From: Microbacterium oxydans
GTDB taxonomy: Bacteria > Actinomycetota > Actinomycetes > Actinomycetales > Microbacteriaceae
DNA length: 64,000 bases
NCBI RefSeq assembly: GCF_000956405.1
Contig: NZ_JYIV01000023.1
Coordinates: 62,001-126,000 of the forward strand
Reading direction: 5' to 3'
The first letter of the stretch is position 1. Each line of letters begins with the position of its first letter. The translations under genes were made by a program, and so were the position numbers. The notes beneath the pieces are model-generated. The model had not been told where the DNA came from. It saw nothing but the letters and a program-made list of their open reading frames with translations, and ran no database searches. This document shows positions 55,221 to 64,000 of the stretch, piece by piece.

Positions 55221-57080
55221 TCAACTCCCTATCTGGTCAGGTGGCCGGGTTTGTTCGGCCACTGCATCAGGTAGGTGCGCGTTCCTCCCCGGAGCGGTCT
55301 GATTCGTCGTGGGGCTCTCCATGAGTGCTTCCACGGCCGCGCGATCGAGTCGGAGCTTGTCGCCGTCAGCGCGCTTCGGCCACGGACGCAGGTCTGTGAT
55401 GATCGGTGGAGCCGACCGGAGCAAGATGACGCCGGTGCCGAACGGGAGGGCGCGGACGCGGTCGGGCGGCAAGATCGGGACACGGCGGACGGAGCGCTGG
55501 TTGGAGCGTGAGCCGTAGTCGCCGAGGGTCACGGAGTCGGTGAACTCGTCCCGCTCGCCGATCAACGTGGAGAGGTCCTGGAGGTCGCGTGAATTGGACG
55601 CGCCACCGAGGATGATCTTCGCGATACTGGCGTCCCAGATCGCGGCAGCTTGGTTGTCCGACCACTTGTCTCTCGCTTGAGCGAGCGACTGAAGCACGGG
55701 CATCGTTGTGCTGCCCGTGCCGCCGCCTTCAGCCATGAGCGTGGGAAGTGACGGCAGGGGTGCGAGGTTCCCGATCTCGTCGAGTGCGAGAAACAGGGGT
55801 GGATCAAGCCGTGCGCCGGGTGATGGCGCAGCCATGCGACGTGCGGTTTCGACGATGTCTTCGATGAATGCAGCGACGAGCGCAGCGCTGTTTCCGGCGC
55901 CAGCTCCGGTCGCGAGCAAGTAGAGCGTGCCTCGGCGGAGAATGAACTGCTCGGGGTCGAAGTGTTCGTCTTCGGATGGGCTGACGGCATCCAGCACTCG
56001 GGGATCGGCGAGTGCGGCAAGCGCAAGGGACACGCCCTGCCAGATGCTGTCACGCGTGCGTGGGTCGGCATCAAGCATGGCCTCCAGTGATTCGGCCCAC
56101 CCGGTCGCAGCCAGCGGTGAGCCGGTCAGGATCGCGACAGCTTCGGCCGCTGCGGCGGGGTCGAGTGTCCACCGGAACAGCTCCGTCGGGCTTCGATGAT
56201 CGATTGCCGCGGCGTGCAGGAGGGTCTGGAGCGCAATGCGGGTCTTGCCCTCCCAAAACCCTCCACCCTCAACGCCGCCAGACGACAGCTCGGTGGCGGC
56301 AGCGAGACCAGTGGCACGGATCATCGCGGTGAGCGGATTCTCACACCCGCGGATAGGTGACCATCTCAGACCTGCGGGGATGCCTGCGGCCAAGTGCTGG
56401 GGGTCGAAGACCGCGACAGGACCGATCCGCTGGCGGGCCTTGAGAGTCACGGTGAGGTTGTCGGGTCTGGTTGAAGTCGTGACGACCGCTCCGGGGGCAT
56501 CGAGGATCGCCGGGATCACGATGTGCAGACCCTTGCCAGATCGAGGCGGCCCGATCAGCAGGATAGAGTCCTCAACGCTCGCCCAGATCTGCTTGCCATG
56601 CGATCGCCCGAGCAGATAGCCGACATCCTCGGGCCTGGGATGGTCAAGGGACGGGCGCAGCGTGACAGCGCGGCGGAGGAGTGCCTTCATGGATGCGCGG
56701 GACGCGATCTCGTGCGCGCTGGCCGTGCCCTGGAGTCGACGCGGGTCAGCGTTGATGTCGATCGAGTGGCGTCGTAGCACCACCCAGGCCCACCCGATCA
56801 CTGCGCCGAGTAGACCGAGCATGAGCGCTGCTACCGTCCAGTAGAGGACCGCAGTCAGCCCCGGCGCTTCGAGCGCCGCGGCGGGATCGGCAGGGTCGAA
56901 CAAAACACGGACACCGCCACTGATCTCGACTCGCGGTTGCTCGATTCCAGCGAGCGCAGCAGCCACGGACCCCGCGCCACGAAGGACCGCGGCGACGCCG
57001 AACAACGCGACGAGCCCGATTGTCAGTGCACTGGTGAGTTCGTCTCCGCGGCCCCGGCCCGGCGCATGCGAGGTACTCAT
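55221..57080 (-). CDS. Type IV coupling protein (VirD4/TraG family)
   Basis: A 619-aa hexameric ATPase linking the relaxosome to the type IV secretion channel. Two N-terminal TM segments (about 17-45 and 78-102) anchor it. Walker A is GPPRSGKG (177-184) and Walker B LFLALDEIGN (about 428-437). The all-alpha domain and QSLAQARDKWSDNQAAAIWD, LGGASNSRDLQDLS segments are typical. ATG 57080 overlaps the upstream gene's stop; the DNA-transfer strand operon continues without gaps. Confidence 0.9.
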   Translation of the reverse strand: MSTSHAPGRGRGDELTSALTIGLVALFGVAAVLRGAGSVAAALAGIEQPRVEISGGVRVLFDPADPAAALEAPGLTAVLYWTVAALMLGLLGAVIGWAWVVLRRHSIDINADPRRLQGTASAHEIASRASMKALLRRAVTLRPSLDHPRPEDVGYLLGRSHGKQIWASVEDSILLIGPPRSGKGLHIVIPAILDAPGAVVTTSTRPDNLTVTLKARQRIGPVAVFDPQHLAAGIPAGLRWSPIRGCENPLTAMIRATGLAAATELSSGGVEGGGFWEGKTRIALQTLLHAAAIDHRSPTELFRWTLDPAAAAEAVAILTGSPLAATGWAESLEAMLDADPRTRDSIWQGVSLALAALADPRVLDAVSPSEDEHFDPEQFILRRGTLYLLATGAGAGNSAALVAAFIEDIVETARRMAAPSPGARLDPPLFLALDEIGNLAPLPSLPTLMAEGGGTGSTTMPVLQSLAQARDKWSDNQAAAIWDASIAKIILGGASNSRDLQDLSTLIGERDEFTDSVTLGDYGSRSNQRSVRRVPILPPDRVRALPFGTGVILLRSAPPIITDLRPWPKRADGDKLRLDRAAVEALMESPTTNQTAPGRNAHLPDAVAEQTRPPDQIGS

Positions 57081-57610
57081 GACTGGACGAACTCCGAGAT
57101 GACGACTCCCGAGACGCGGCCGATGAGGAGGATCTCGGACCGGTGGTCACCCAGCTCGCTCAGATCGATGACGGCACGAGCGGTCCCTTCGGCCGAGGCT
57201 TCCGCGCCGGAGATCGAGAGAGCAACGGTGATGTCTTCACCGGGGATAAACCCGGGCCCTCGGACGTCGAAGAACAGGTGGGTCGGCCGATGCCGCGCTC
57301 GCCGCGCTACACCAGGCGCCGGGGAATCGACGTCTGTGTGCTCGCGTCTTGTGGCGTGGATGATGTCGGTGAAGAGGGAACCGTCGTGCTCTCTTACCTC
57401 GACGCGGATGGTGCGAGTGCGATGGTCAGAAAGCGCATCGAGTAGTTCACCGAACCGCGCCCGACTCCATTCGGTGCCTGCGCTCGGAGGCGGAAAGTTG
57501 CGTCCGTTATGGGTGACGCGCATCAGGCCTCCCTCGTCAACGCGGATGCTGGCGAGTGGGAAGTTGACGGACGCGTTGAACGGGAAGCCTCCTGCGCTGC
57601 GTTTGCTCAT
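57077..57610 (-). CDS. Hypothetical ICE protein between VirB4-like and coupling-protein genes
   Basis: A 177-aa soluble protein with a mixed beta-rich pattern: MSKRSAGGFPFNASVNFPLA at the start, VRVTHNGRNFPPPSAGTEWS in the middle and SEILLIGRVSGVVISEFVQS at the end. No TM segment or ATP loop. It is translationally coupled to the coupling protein (57077-57080) and lies 35 bp after the VirB4-like gene; such a gene is regularly found at this place in actinobacterial ICEs. Function unknown. Confidence 0.75.
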   Translation of the reverse strand: MSKRSAGGFPFNASVNFPLASIRVDEGGLMRVTHNGRNFPPPSAGTEWSRARFGELLDALSDHRTRTIRVEVREHDGSLFTDIIHATRREHTDVDSPAPGVARRARHRPTHLFFDVRGPGFIPGEDITVALSISGAEASAEGTARAVIDLSELGDHRSEILLIGRVSGVVISEFVQS

Positions 57611-57645
57611 GCCACGCAGGTGCGCGAGCGGCTCCTCGCGTCGGG

Positions 57646-59130
57646 TCAGCCGGTCATGCGCCCGGTAGTATCGAAGAGTTCCAACTCGGCTGGATGGAGC
57701 TGGTGCTGGCACACGAAAGATCGGTCCTTGATGCGCCACAGCCCCTGGCCCACCCCGAGGCCCGGAAGCAGCTTCTGCTCGGTGCCCGTGAGCCCGAGTG
57801 TTCTCGCAGTGCTGCCGAGCTGGTCGGATTCCTGCCGGTAAATGATCCTCGTCTCGGCATTGGCCAACAAGCTGTTCGCGAGGGCGCGCATCGCCGAGCC
57901 TTGATCGCCGACGTTTTCCAGGTCGGTCAGCTTGTGGAAGATCAGCATGTTCGCGATCCCGTAGTGGCGTGCAAGTCGCCAGTGCGCGTCCATTCGTCGC
58001 AGTAGTGCCGGGTGGGACATGAGGCGCCATGCTTCGTCGTAGATGCACCAGCGCTGGCCACCGTTGGGGTCAAGCAGCGCAGACTCCATCCACGCCGAGG
58101 AGCAGGTCATGAGGACCGAGACCAGTGTCGAATTTTCCGTCACTCGCGATAGATCGAGCGAGATCATTGGCAGGGTCGGATCGAAGGCCACTGTCGAGGG
58201 GCCATCGAACAGCCCGGCGAGGTCTCCAGCCACCAAGCGCCGGAGAGCATGACCGACGAGGCGCCCGTCCTCGGCGAGCCTTCCGTCAAGGTCAGTGCGT
58301 GCGGTCGGGCTGAGGATGTGTTCGACGACCATCGGCAGGATCGGGATGTCGTTACTCCGCACGACCTCGGTCAGCGCGGTATCGATCGCGGTGTGTTCCA
58401 GCGGCGTGAGTGGGCGGGCGAGCACCGTCTCCGCGAGCGCGCCGATCAAATCCCGGCGACGGGAAGCAACCGTGGACGCCCAGCTCACGTCGCTCATGCC
58501 GACTGGCCGGTATCCCTCGTCAAGTGGATTCAGCCGCGTCGTGAGCCCGTGCCCGAGCACGATGGCCTGTCCGCCCACGGCCTCGGCGACAGCAGTGTGT
58601 TCGCCCTTCGGATCGCCGGGCACGTAGACGCGGCGCCCGAACGGAATTGATCTCGTGTAGAGGCTTTTGGCCAGGCTGGACTTGCCAGATCCGACGATGC
58701 CCGCGAGCACGACGTTCGGAGCGGTGATGATGCCGCGGGCGTACAGCACCCACGGGTCGTAGACGAAGGATCCACCGGAGTACACATCCTGGCCGACGAA
58801 CACTCCGTCGGGTCCGAGCCCACCTTCAGCAAGAAATGGATACGCACGAGCGAGGGTCGCTGACGTGTCTTGATGCCGGCGCAAGCGGAACTTCCCGGAT
58901 GATCGGAGCTGCGCTGGGCCGGGCTCACCGGCGGCAGGAAGGTACGTGGTGGCCCGGCGTTCGGCCAGCTCTGCGAGGTGCTTCGCGTGGGCTTCGTGTC
59001 GTTGAGAGTGCTGCTGGTCAGTCCGCAGTTTCACGGCGGCTCGTTGGCGCTGCTTGCGCAGTCGACGCGTCTCAAACTCCGGAGCGACGAGCACCGAGGT
59101 ATGGAGTCGCTCGGCGTCATCCCGATTCAC
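57646..59130 (-). CDS. VirB4/TraC-like conjugation ATPase
   Basis: A 494-aa ATPase energising the type IV secretion channel. Walker A is AGIVGSGKS (143-151) and the Walker B region is WCIYDEAWRLM; the segment YVPGDPKGEHTAVAEAVGGQ and FHKLTDLENVGDQGS are typical of the actinobacterial VirB4-like subgroup. GTG 59130 overlaps the preceding gene's stop (59127-59130); a longer frame upstream is nonsense. N-terminal 60 residues form a charged helix. Confidence 0.87.
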   Translation of the reverse strand: MNRDDAERLHTSVLVAPEFETRRLRKQRQRAAVKLRTDQQHSQRHEAHAKHLAELAERRATTYLPAAGEPGPAQLRSSGKFRLRRHQDTSATLARAYPFLAEGGLGPDGVFVGQDVYSGGSFVYDPWVLYARGIITAPNVVLAGIVGSGKSSLAKSLYTRSIPFGRRVYVPGDPKGEHTAVAEAVGGQAIVLGHGLTTRLNPLDEGYRPVGMSDVSWASTVASRRRDLIGALAETVLARPLTPLEHTAIDTALTEVVRSNDIPILPMVVEHILSPTARTDLDGRLAEDGRLVGHALRRLVAGDLAGLFDGPSTVAFDPTLPMISLDLSRVTENSTLVSVLMTCSSAWMESALLDPNGGQRWCIYDEAWRLMSHPALLRRMDAHWRLARHYGIANMLIFHKLTDLENVGDQGSAMRALANSLLANAETRIIYRQESDQLGSTARTLGLTGTEQKLLPGLGVGQGLWRIKDRSFVCQHQLHPAELELFDTTGRMTG

Positions 59131-59897
59131 AGTCCCAAACTCCGCTGCTGCTTGAGAGCCGCGATGTTCGCGGGTTCGAACCACGACGCTGGCTGCTGCT
59201 GGGTCGCTGAACGTCCGCCGAGGCGGCGGGAATCGTCCTGCAGCGCGTCTATCGGCTCGACGTGGTGGAGCCGATAGAGGGCGACGTGCTCGAAGCTGTG
59301 ACTGTACGCAAGGTGGTAGTCGCCCTCGCGGGCCTCGTTCTCCAGCGGGCCGCTCGGGGGTACGTCGTAGACGTAGCCGTTCTCCATCGCGGCGCTCGTG
59401 GTTTCGTCGCCATAGTCCCAGCTCTTCAATAGATTCAGTCCCGCGGCGGCACCGTCGGCGTCGATCATATCGAGCACCTCGACAGCTTCTTCGCCTTGCA
59501 GGAAGACGACACTGAGCCAACGCTGCGCTGGGGCGTTGGCTGGCGCAGGAGAATCGAGCCAGGCGACACGACTTGCCGCGGATACTGCGACGTTTAGTCG
59601 GTCTTCGGCTTGGTCGATGAAGCTCGCGGCCTGGTGCAGTTCATCAGCAGCCGCCAGTGCGTTCCTCGACCCGGCCGCGTGGTCGCCGTGGTCATCGAAC
59701 GCGCGAAAGCGGTTGTCGCCATGTACGGCAGCTAGTTGATCGAGAACCTGCCGCAGTGACCGCACGCCCGATAGGAGGTCGCCGAGGACGCCGTAGATGT
59801 CTTGCGGGTTCTCGAACGTGCGCGTCGCATGCGCGAGCCTGCGCAACGCCTCGGATACCTCGCCGGCGCCGGCGCCGGGATCGTAGAACGTAGACAT
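59127..59897 (-). CDS. Hypothetical ICE protein upstream of the VirB4-like ATPase
   Basis: A 256-aa mostly helical protein. The N-terminal part (ALRRLAHATRTFENPQDIYG, LSGVRSLRQVLDQLAAVHGD) looks like a helical bundle, the C-terminal half is mixed. GGAGG precedes ATG 59897. It is coupled to the VirB4-like gene by a GTGA overlap. A gene of this size is a regular companion in actinobacterial conjugation modules; function unknown. Confidence 0.75.
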   Translation of the reverse strand: MSTFYDPGAGAGEVSEALRRLAHATRTFENPQDIYGVLGDLLSGVRSLRQVLDQLAAVHGDNRFRAFDDHGDHAAGSRNALAAADELHQAASFIDQAEDRLNVAVSAASRVAWLDSPAPANAPAQRWLSVVFLQGEEAVEVLDMIDADGAAAGLNLLKSWDYGDETTSAAMENGYVYDVPPSGPLENEAREGDYHLAYSHSFEHVALYRLHHVEPIDALQDDSRRLGGRSATQQQPASWFEPANIAALKQQRSLGL

Positions 59898-60039
59898 CAG
59901 GGGCCTCCAAGTCGCTCGCTGTGGATGCCCAGAAGGTGCGCTGCGTTCGCCATGCGATGTCGTACGCTCCTGCGATACTTGCGGAAACGGATGACGATAG
60001 TGACCACTGATCCGTCCAATGGAGAGAAAGCAGCCAGCG

Positions 60040-61800
60040 ATGGATGAGGCACGAGAAGATCCGGACGACACCTCTGGCGATGTCGATGAGTCGTCTTCGG
60101 ATGACGGAACCGAGTTGGACATCGCGACCTCCACAACGCTTGTCGAGATCAGCCCCGGTATGGCCGTCGTGTTCGGAGACGTTCCAGAAGGTCTAGAACT
60201 TCTCGAGATGGACTTTATCCCCTCCTTCGACAGGACCCAGCTCAACTCCGCGCTCGGAGCGCTGGGCAACGTCGGGACCATCGTCGGCAACGTTGGTGAA
60301 GCCATCGCGGGCGCCCAAGGGCTGTACCGTGTGAACGAAGCGACGCTGTCGATTCTCCAGAGTGGGGGGCAGCTTGCGGCAAAGGAGGGCGCGAAGCTCG
60401 GCGCCATCTTCAAGAATGGACAGGTTGTCGCTCAGGCGCGCTTCATTCCAGCGTCGATGACGGCGGCAACCGCAATAGCGGCAATCGGCCCGGCGGTCGC
60501 CATGCTCGCGCTTCAGATGCAGCTCGGCGAGATATCTGGTTTGGTGCGTACGAACATCGCGCTGACAACGGAGACTCTGAAGACCATTCGGAACGAGCAG
60601 TGGTCCGAGCTGGAAGCACTGATCGAGGCGGTCGACGAAGCGGCCGATCACGTACGAAGCATTGAGTCGGTCCCGGACTCGGTGTGGGAGTCGATCGCTG
60701 CGAGCTACCCGGCTCTCCGTAAGCAGATGAAGCTCTATCGGCGGAACGTGTCGGGCTACGTCAAGGAGCTCGGTGTGCTCCAGGGGCGATCTCGTCGCGA
60801 GTACCTCGAATCAAATGCCGAGGCGATGGTCTTCGATACGTACGCGCTGCTTGGATCGTTGAAGGCTTATGGGGAGTACCAGGCGGTCAAGGCCATGCGG
60901 GCGCGGGCTCGCAGCGCCACCGATGTAAGCGAAGCACAGCTTTTCGAGCGGATTACTCAAAGCACGCCCATTGAGATCCATAAGGCACGTGAGGAGATCG
61001 GTAACCTCACCGAGGCTCTCGTGCGCGAACTGCGGATCATCGCGGAGCTTCCAGGACGTGCGACAGTACCGCTCACGAAGAAGCGTAAAGACGCCAAGGC
61101 CGCGCGGCTGACTTGCGAAAAGCTCCTGGGCGCCGTCGAGCCGCTCGCGAACAGCATCCAGATCCCCGTCGATATGCCGGACGTACCAGGGATTCTCTGC
61201 GTGCCGGAAGATCTCGACCTCGAGCCATATCTGCGTGTGCTGCGGTGGTACTTGAACCGCGACGAGATCTTGCACGGCATAGCGTTTCCGTACGAGGCGC
61301 GTGGCGTCGCGGCCGCGATGCCACCGATCCTCGCGAAGAGCGTGGACGCGTCCTGGGATGCGCTCGGGACGGGCAAGTTGAGCGCTGTCGTAGAGGTCTT
61401 CGCATCCAGTACGTTCGTAGCTGTCACGGACCAGCGCGTGCTGACCGCGACACCTCGATCCCTGCTCAGGGAGGGCGAGCTTCGAGACGTGATCTCTTTG
61501 GGTGAGATCCGGTACGTGCGTCCGCGCCAAAACCAAAAGGACAGTGTCCGGCCCGCAATCAACGTCGCGACCGAGCAAAGCGACATCCGGTGGATGTTTC
61601 CCGCAGCCGCGGACTCGGCACACATTGATCAGCTATCAACATCGCTCGGGGTCAAGCTGAAGCTCGGCTCCGGCGAACCTCTCCAGGTTGAGGCTGCATC
61701 GCCGAACGGGCGCGAAGAAGGCCCCAGCCTTGAGGCGGAGGCAAACCGCCCTGAAGTTGAAGCTAGACGACTCGGCAGAGTGGCAGCGCCGCCGCGGTGA
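60040..61800 (+). CDS. Unrecognised cargo protein inserted within the conjugation operon
   Basis: A 586-aa protein transcribed against the surrounding conjugation genes. An acidic N-terminus (1-40) leads to a Gly-rich segment (ALGALGNVGTIVGNVGEAIA, about 71-90) and a hydrophobic stretch (about 140-162: MTAATAIAAIGPAVAMLALQ), possibly membrane-inserting. A long helical region (about 165-400) follows. The C-terminal part (about 450-545: FVAVTDQRVLTATPRSLLRE) looks like a bacterial PH-like domain, then a charged tail. GGAGAGAAAG precedes ATG 60040; ATG 60019 is an alternative. Codon use is less GC-rich than neighbours. It overlaps the SCO6880 gene by 38 bp tail-to-tail. No function recognised; defence or host-interaction cargo is possible. 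Confidence 0.78.
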   Translation: MDEAREDPDDTSGDVDESSSDDGTELDIATSTTLVEISPGMAVVFGDVPEGLELLEMDFIPSFDRTQLNSALGALGNVGTIVGNVGEAIAGAQGLYRVNEATLSILQSGGQLAAKEGAKLGAIFKNGQVVAQARFIPASMTAATAIAAIGPAVAMLALQMQLGEISGLVRTNIALTTETLKTIRNEQWSELEALIEAVDEAADHVRSIESVPDSVWESIAASYPALRKQMKLYRRNVSGYVKELGVLQGRSRREYLESNAEAMVFDTYALLGSLKAYGEYQAVKAMRARARSATDVSEAQLFERITQSTPIEIHKAREEIGNLTEALVRELRIIAELPGRATVPLTKKRKDAKAARLTCEKLLGAVEPLANSIQIPVDMPDVPGILCVPEDLDLEPYLRVLRWYLNRDEILHGIAFPYEARGVAAAMPPILAKSVDASWDALGTGKLSAVVEVFASSTFVAVTDQRVLTATPRSLLREGELRDVISLGEIRYVRPRQNQKDSVRPAINVATEQSDIRWMFPAAADSAHIDQLSTSLGVKLKLGSGEPLQVEAASPNGREEGPSLEAEANRPEVEARRLGRVAAPPR

Positions 61801-63229
61801 ACGCCTGGGCCTGCTGTCCGACGAGGAGCCGCGTCTCGCATGAAGACTGAATCGCGGCCTGCTCGATCGCGGCAACCGCGGCATCGAGGTCGTCCGCGGT
61901 GCGCGCTGAGACCGAGATGAGCCCCGTGTAGCGGAGCACGCCGTGTCCGGCGGTGAGATCGGCTTCCTGTTGCAATACGTCCTGGAACTCCGCCGTTTGC
62001 GATGCATCCTCGATCTGGCCGATCCGCTGGCGTTGGGCTGCGTCCGAGATGTACTCGGTCTTCTTCTTCCGGATGTCGCGTGCCGCCTGATCAGAGCGCA
62101 TCGGCGTGCACAGCAGCGAGAACGACCGTTGGATCCCCGTCGACAGCATCAGCGGCGCGAGGAAGCCCGGGTAGACCATCGACCGCGGCCATTCCGAGAT
62201 CCACAACACCGCGTGGAACGCCGAGTCAGTGCGAAGCCTCGACCACGACTCGTTCACCGCCACCGGTCCCGCGGTCGCGAGCGATTGCCCGAGCTCACCG
62301 TGGCGTTCGAGTGTCGCTGCGACGGCGGGGTCGTATGCGGAGCGCAGGATCACCGCGATCTCCCCGCACGAGAGCCATGAAGACGGCGAAAGGTCGGCGG
62401 AGCGCAGCGCGGCCGCCAGCGTGGACATCTCTTGGCGAAGCACGGCAGCGGCACCGCGGATGCCGCCGCCGGCCGTGCGGATCTGCCGCGACGCCGCTTG
62501 CATGTCGAGCGACAGAGACAGCGTGGTGGCGTGGCGTTCTCCGGCTGGCCCTGCCCGTTCGATCAGCTCGGCATACGCGGTCGAGGCCCACGATGCATCC
62601 GCTGTGCCATGCGAGGCCCACCATTCGGCGAGGCCCGTCCCGGAGTCGGGCAGGGTGCGCTCCAGCACCTGCAGCATCGCGATTCGACCGGACCGGCACA
62701 TCGTCGCGAGCACACGTCCCCAAGAACTGACTCGACGTTCCTGCTCACCGGGGTCGAGGAGCACGAAAGCAGGATGCGAGACCGAAACGATCGCCGTGAG
62801 CGTTGCGGCGGTCGGGTCATGCACCATCCCGGCACCGGTGGCGGGATCATCGTACTCACGCAACCGCGCCATGTCGCCAGGAAGCGTGAGCGATCCGGCA
62901 GGGCGCGGCTTCACGACGCGTCGACGATAGAGCAACTGCCCGCCCGTGGTCTTCCACAACCACCAGAAGACGACGGGGATCCACTCGACGATCGCGCGCC
63001 CAGCGATACGGATCCATGCCACCGAGGCAGCGGCGACCCAGACCGGAGCGGAGAAGGCAATGAGGATGCCACCTCCTGCGTAGAACGCCCACACGAGTGT
63101 GCCGATGCCGATTCCGAGCGCGATCAGCTGCGAGAGCGACAGGCCCAAGAGGACACCCCGTCGCGTCAATCGAGAGAACTTCACCGGGACGAGGTCTCCG
63201 GCTCGTCGGTCCTCGAGATCATTTGGCAT
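61763..63229 (-). CDS. SCO6880-family type IV secretion-associated protein (PrgI-like N-terminus)
   Basis: A 488-aa membrane-associated protein. The N-terminal about 90 residues contain two TM segments and resemble the PrgI/VirB3-like part (VKFSRLTRRGVLLGLSLSQL); the soluble remainder is the SCO6880 region typical of actinobacterial conjugation modules, which normally precedes the VirB4-like ATPase gene. Here 1.9 kb of a plus-strand cargo gene separates them. It starts at ATG 63229, 6 bp after the TrbL-like gene. Likely part of the secretion channel. Confidence 0.85.
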   Translation of the reverse strand: MPNDLEDRRAGDLVPVKFSRLTRRGVLLGLSLSQLIALGIGIGTLVWAFYAGGGILIAFSAPVWVAAASVAWIRIAGRAIVEWIPVVFWWLWKTTGGQLLYRRRVVKPRPAGSLTLPGDMARLREYDDPATGAGMVHDPTAATLTAIVSVSHPAFVLLDPGEQERRVSSWGRVLATMCRSGRIAMLQVLERTLPDSGTGLAEWWASHGTADASWASTAYAELIERAGPAGERHATTLSLSLDMQAASRQIRTAGGGIRGAAAVLRQEMSTLAAALRSADLSPSSWLSCGEIAVILRSAYDPAVAATLERHGELGQSLATAGPVAVNESWSRLRTDSAFHAVLWISEWPRSMVYPGFLAPLMLSTGIQRSFSLLCTPMRSDQAARDIRKKKTEYISDAAQRQRIGQIEDASQTAEFQDVLQQEADLTAGHGVLRYTGLISVSARTADDLDAAVAAIEQAAIQSSCETRLLVGQQAQAFTAAALPLCRVV

Positions 63230-63235
63230 GATGCG

Positions 63236-64000
63236 TCATTCCTTCCCGGAAGGCTGCGGTCGCGACCGACTGGGCGGAGCGGGATCTGCGCGCGGGGCCG
63301 ACGGCTGCGGTGTGGAAGGCGACAGGGTCGCGGATGCTTCAGGTGCCGGAGTCCCCGGGTCTCCCGCGCTCACCGCAGCTGTCTCGGCGGTGCCACCGAT
63401 GGACTGGCCGATCTTCGGTCCAGTAGTCGCGGCGCCTTTGACGACTTCGGCGCCAATGACTAGAGCTGCAGCGGGCCCGGCCGCCGCAGCAGCACCAGCT
63501 CCGGCACCTGCGCCAGCTCCGGCTCCAGTGCCCGCACTCGTGCCAGCCGCAGTGCCGCTGGGAGTGGCGCCAGCCGACGCCGTCGTGCTCGGTGCAGTGC
63601 TCGCGGGGGGAATGGTGCTCGGACCGCCGCCGGACCCGTCGAGAACCTTCTTCACCCCATCGCCCTGCGGCTTCGACGGCACCGGGACGGGCCGGTTGAT
63701 GGCGTTCTTGGCTTCCTGCTCGCTTCCCATCGCGTGGTAGAGGTCAAAGCCGAGGAACGAGATGAACCGGTAGACCATGTATGGCGCGAAGGCTGCGATG
63801 AACAGCAGCACGATGCCCGCGATCGGCTCGGTTACGGACGCGAGGTCTGCCTCGATCGGGGTGGACATCTGGGTGATCGCGATGAGGAAAACGACGACGA
63901 GTACGAGCTTGGAGATGATCAGCGCGAGGACGAACGCCGCCCATTTCCCTATCCATCCGCGGGTGACATCCCACGCCGCGCCCGCGAACGCGATGGGCGC
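63236..64000 (-). CDS. TrbL/VirB6-like conjugation membrane protein, 5' end outside the window
   Basis: The last 254 residues are visible, open to the window edge. Two to three TM segments (KWAAFVLALIISKLVLVVVF; EPIAGIVLLFIAAFAPYMVY) match the polytopic core of TrbL/VirB6 proteins. They are followed by a cytoplasmic or surface tail that is low-complexity: a Gly/Ala repeat (AGTGAGAGAGAGAGAAAAAG) and Pro/Ser-rich end. It forms the inner-membrane part of the type IV channel. The rest of the gene lies beyond 64000. Confidence 0.84.
   Translation of the reverse strand, partial: APIAFAGAAWDVTRGWIGKWAAFVLALIISKLVLVVVFLIAITQMSTPIEADLASVTEPIAGIVLLFIAAFAPYMVYRFISFLGFDLYHAMGSEQEAKNAINRPVPVPSKPQGDGVKKVLDGSGGGPSTIPPASTAPSTTASAGATPSGTAAGTSAGTGAGAGAGAGAGAAAAAGPAAALVIGAEVVKGAATTGPKIGQSIGGTAETAAVSAGDPGTPAPEASATLSPSTPQPSAPRADPAPPSRSRPQPSGKE

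Noticed and set aside
57611..58048. N-terminal extension of the 177-aa ICE protein
   Set aside because: It overlaps the VirB4-like gene and is Arg/His/Pro-rich; ATG 57610 gives a sensible start.
63470..63580. Short Gly/Ala-coding tandem repeat (CCAGCTCCGGCACC-like units) as a possible repeat array
   Set aside because: It lies in frame within the low-complexity tail of the TrbL-like protein; spacing is irregular and there are no spacers, so it is not CRISPR.

Overview
The window looks like a chromosomal segment of a high-GC Gram-positive actinobacterium, most likely Microbacterium or a close Microbacteriaceae relative. The evidence is the high GC, frequent GTG starts and 4-bp ATGA/GTGA gene overlaps, an Lsr2 nucleoid protein, a RamA-type regulator beside a DUF485/monocarboxylate symporter pair, an nrdHIEF cluster, an idi-idsA carotenoid operon under a divergent MarR regulator, and an MTES_1575-type helicase/nuclease-like protein. 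The genus call is inference from gene content; no 16S or database search was possible.

Layout. (1) 1-14.4 kb is core chromosome: the carotenoid/isoprenoid start (idsA partial, idi, marR), lsr2, the acetate/monocarboxylate uptake locus, an Ogt homologue whose catalytic cysteine is valine, a 1239-aa degenerate helicase/nuclease-like protein, the mscL-fmdB-cyclo-ligase group and galU-rimJ-(GlpR/SepX-like). (2) 14.34-14.41 kb is tRNA-Ala(CGC), followed by a decayed island to about 19.74 kb: the broken C-terminus of a large serine recombinase, an unknown protein, an SMC-like ATPase with a zinc-hook-type CxxC, and a truncated DUF4062 gene running into a DUF3887 remnant. (3) 20.0-23.2 kb holds an ATPase, a ureohydrolase with a changed metal ligand, a DUF445 protein and a CsoR/RcnR-family metal regulator. 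(4) 23.2-42.3 kb is a large amine-catabolism region: an ethanolamine-type permease, a glutamine-synthetase-like gamma-glutamyl ligase, a gamma-glutamyl hydrolase, an aldehyde dehydrogenase, an SDR and a GntR regulator; a spermidine/putrescine-type ABC operon with an amidohydrolase; two class III aminotransferases, a methylmalonate-semialdehyde dehydrogenase, and PucR and Lrp regulators. (5) 42.4-46.5 kb holds an acyl-CoA dehydrogenase, an alpha/beta hydrolase, a KDG-type kinase and an MFS transporter. (6) 46.8-50.8 kb is nrdHIEF with tandem NrdR-box-like sites and a perfect 36-nt palindromic terminator. (7) 50.8 kb to the window end is the left part of an integrative and conjugative element (ICE): integrase, excisionase, DprA-like, SSB, VirD4/TraG coupling protein, VirB4-like ATPase, SCO6880-family protein and a TrbL/VirB6-like channel, with an unrecognised 586-aa cargo gene set against the operon.

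How the genes fit together. The 23-42 kb block reads as uptake of amines or amino alcohols, gamma-glutamylation, oxidation of the carried alcohol or aldehyde, and hydrolysis back to glutamate, plus a separate transamination route feeding malonate/methylmalonate semialdehyde dehydrogenase. No flavin PuuB-type oxidase is seen, while an SDR sits where an alcohol-oxidising step would be needed, so an ethanolamine-like substrate is plausible. The best candidates for undescribed biology are the ICE cargo gene (60.04-61.80 kb), the zinc-hook ATPase/DUF4062 remnant island (15-19.7 kb), the degenerate helicase/nuclease (6.4-10.1 kb), the cysteine-less Ogt homologue, and three pairs of 10-11-bp-phased repeats just upstream of the ICE integrase.
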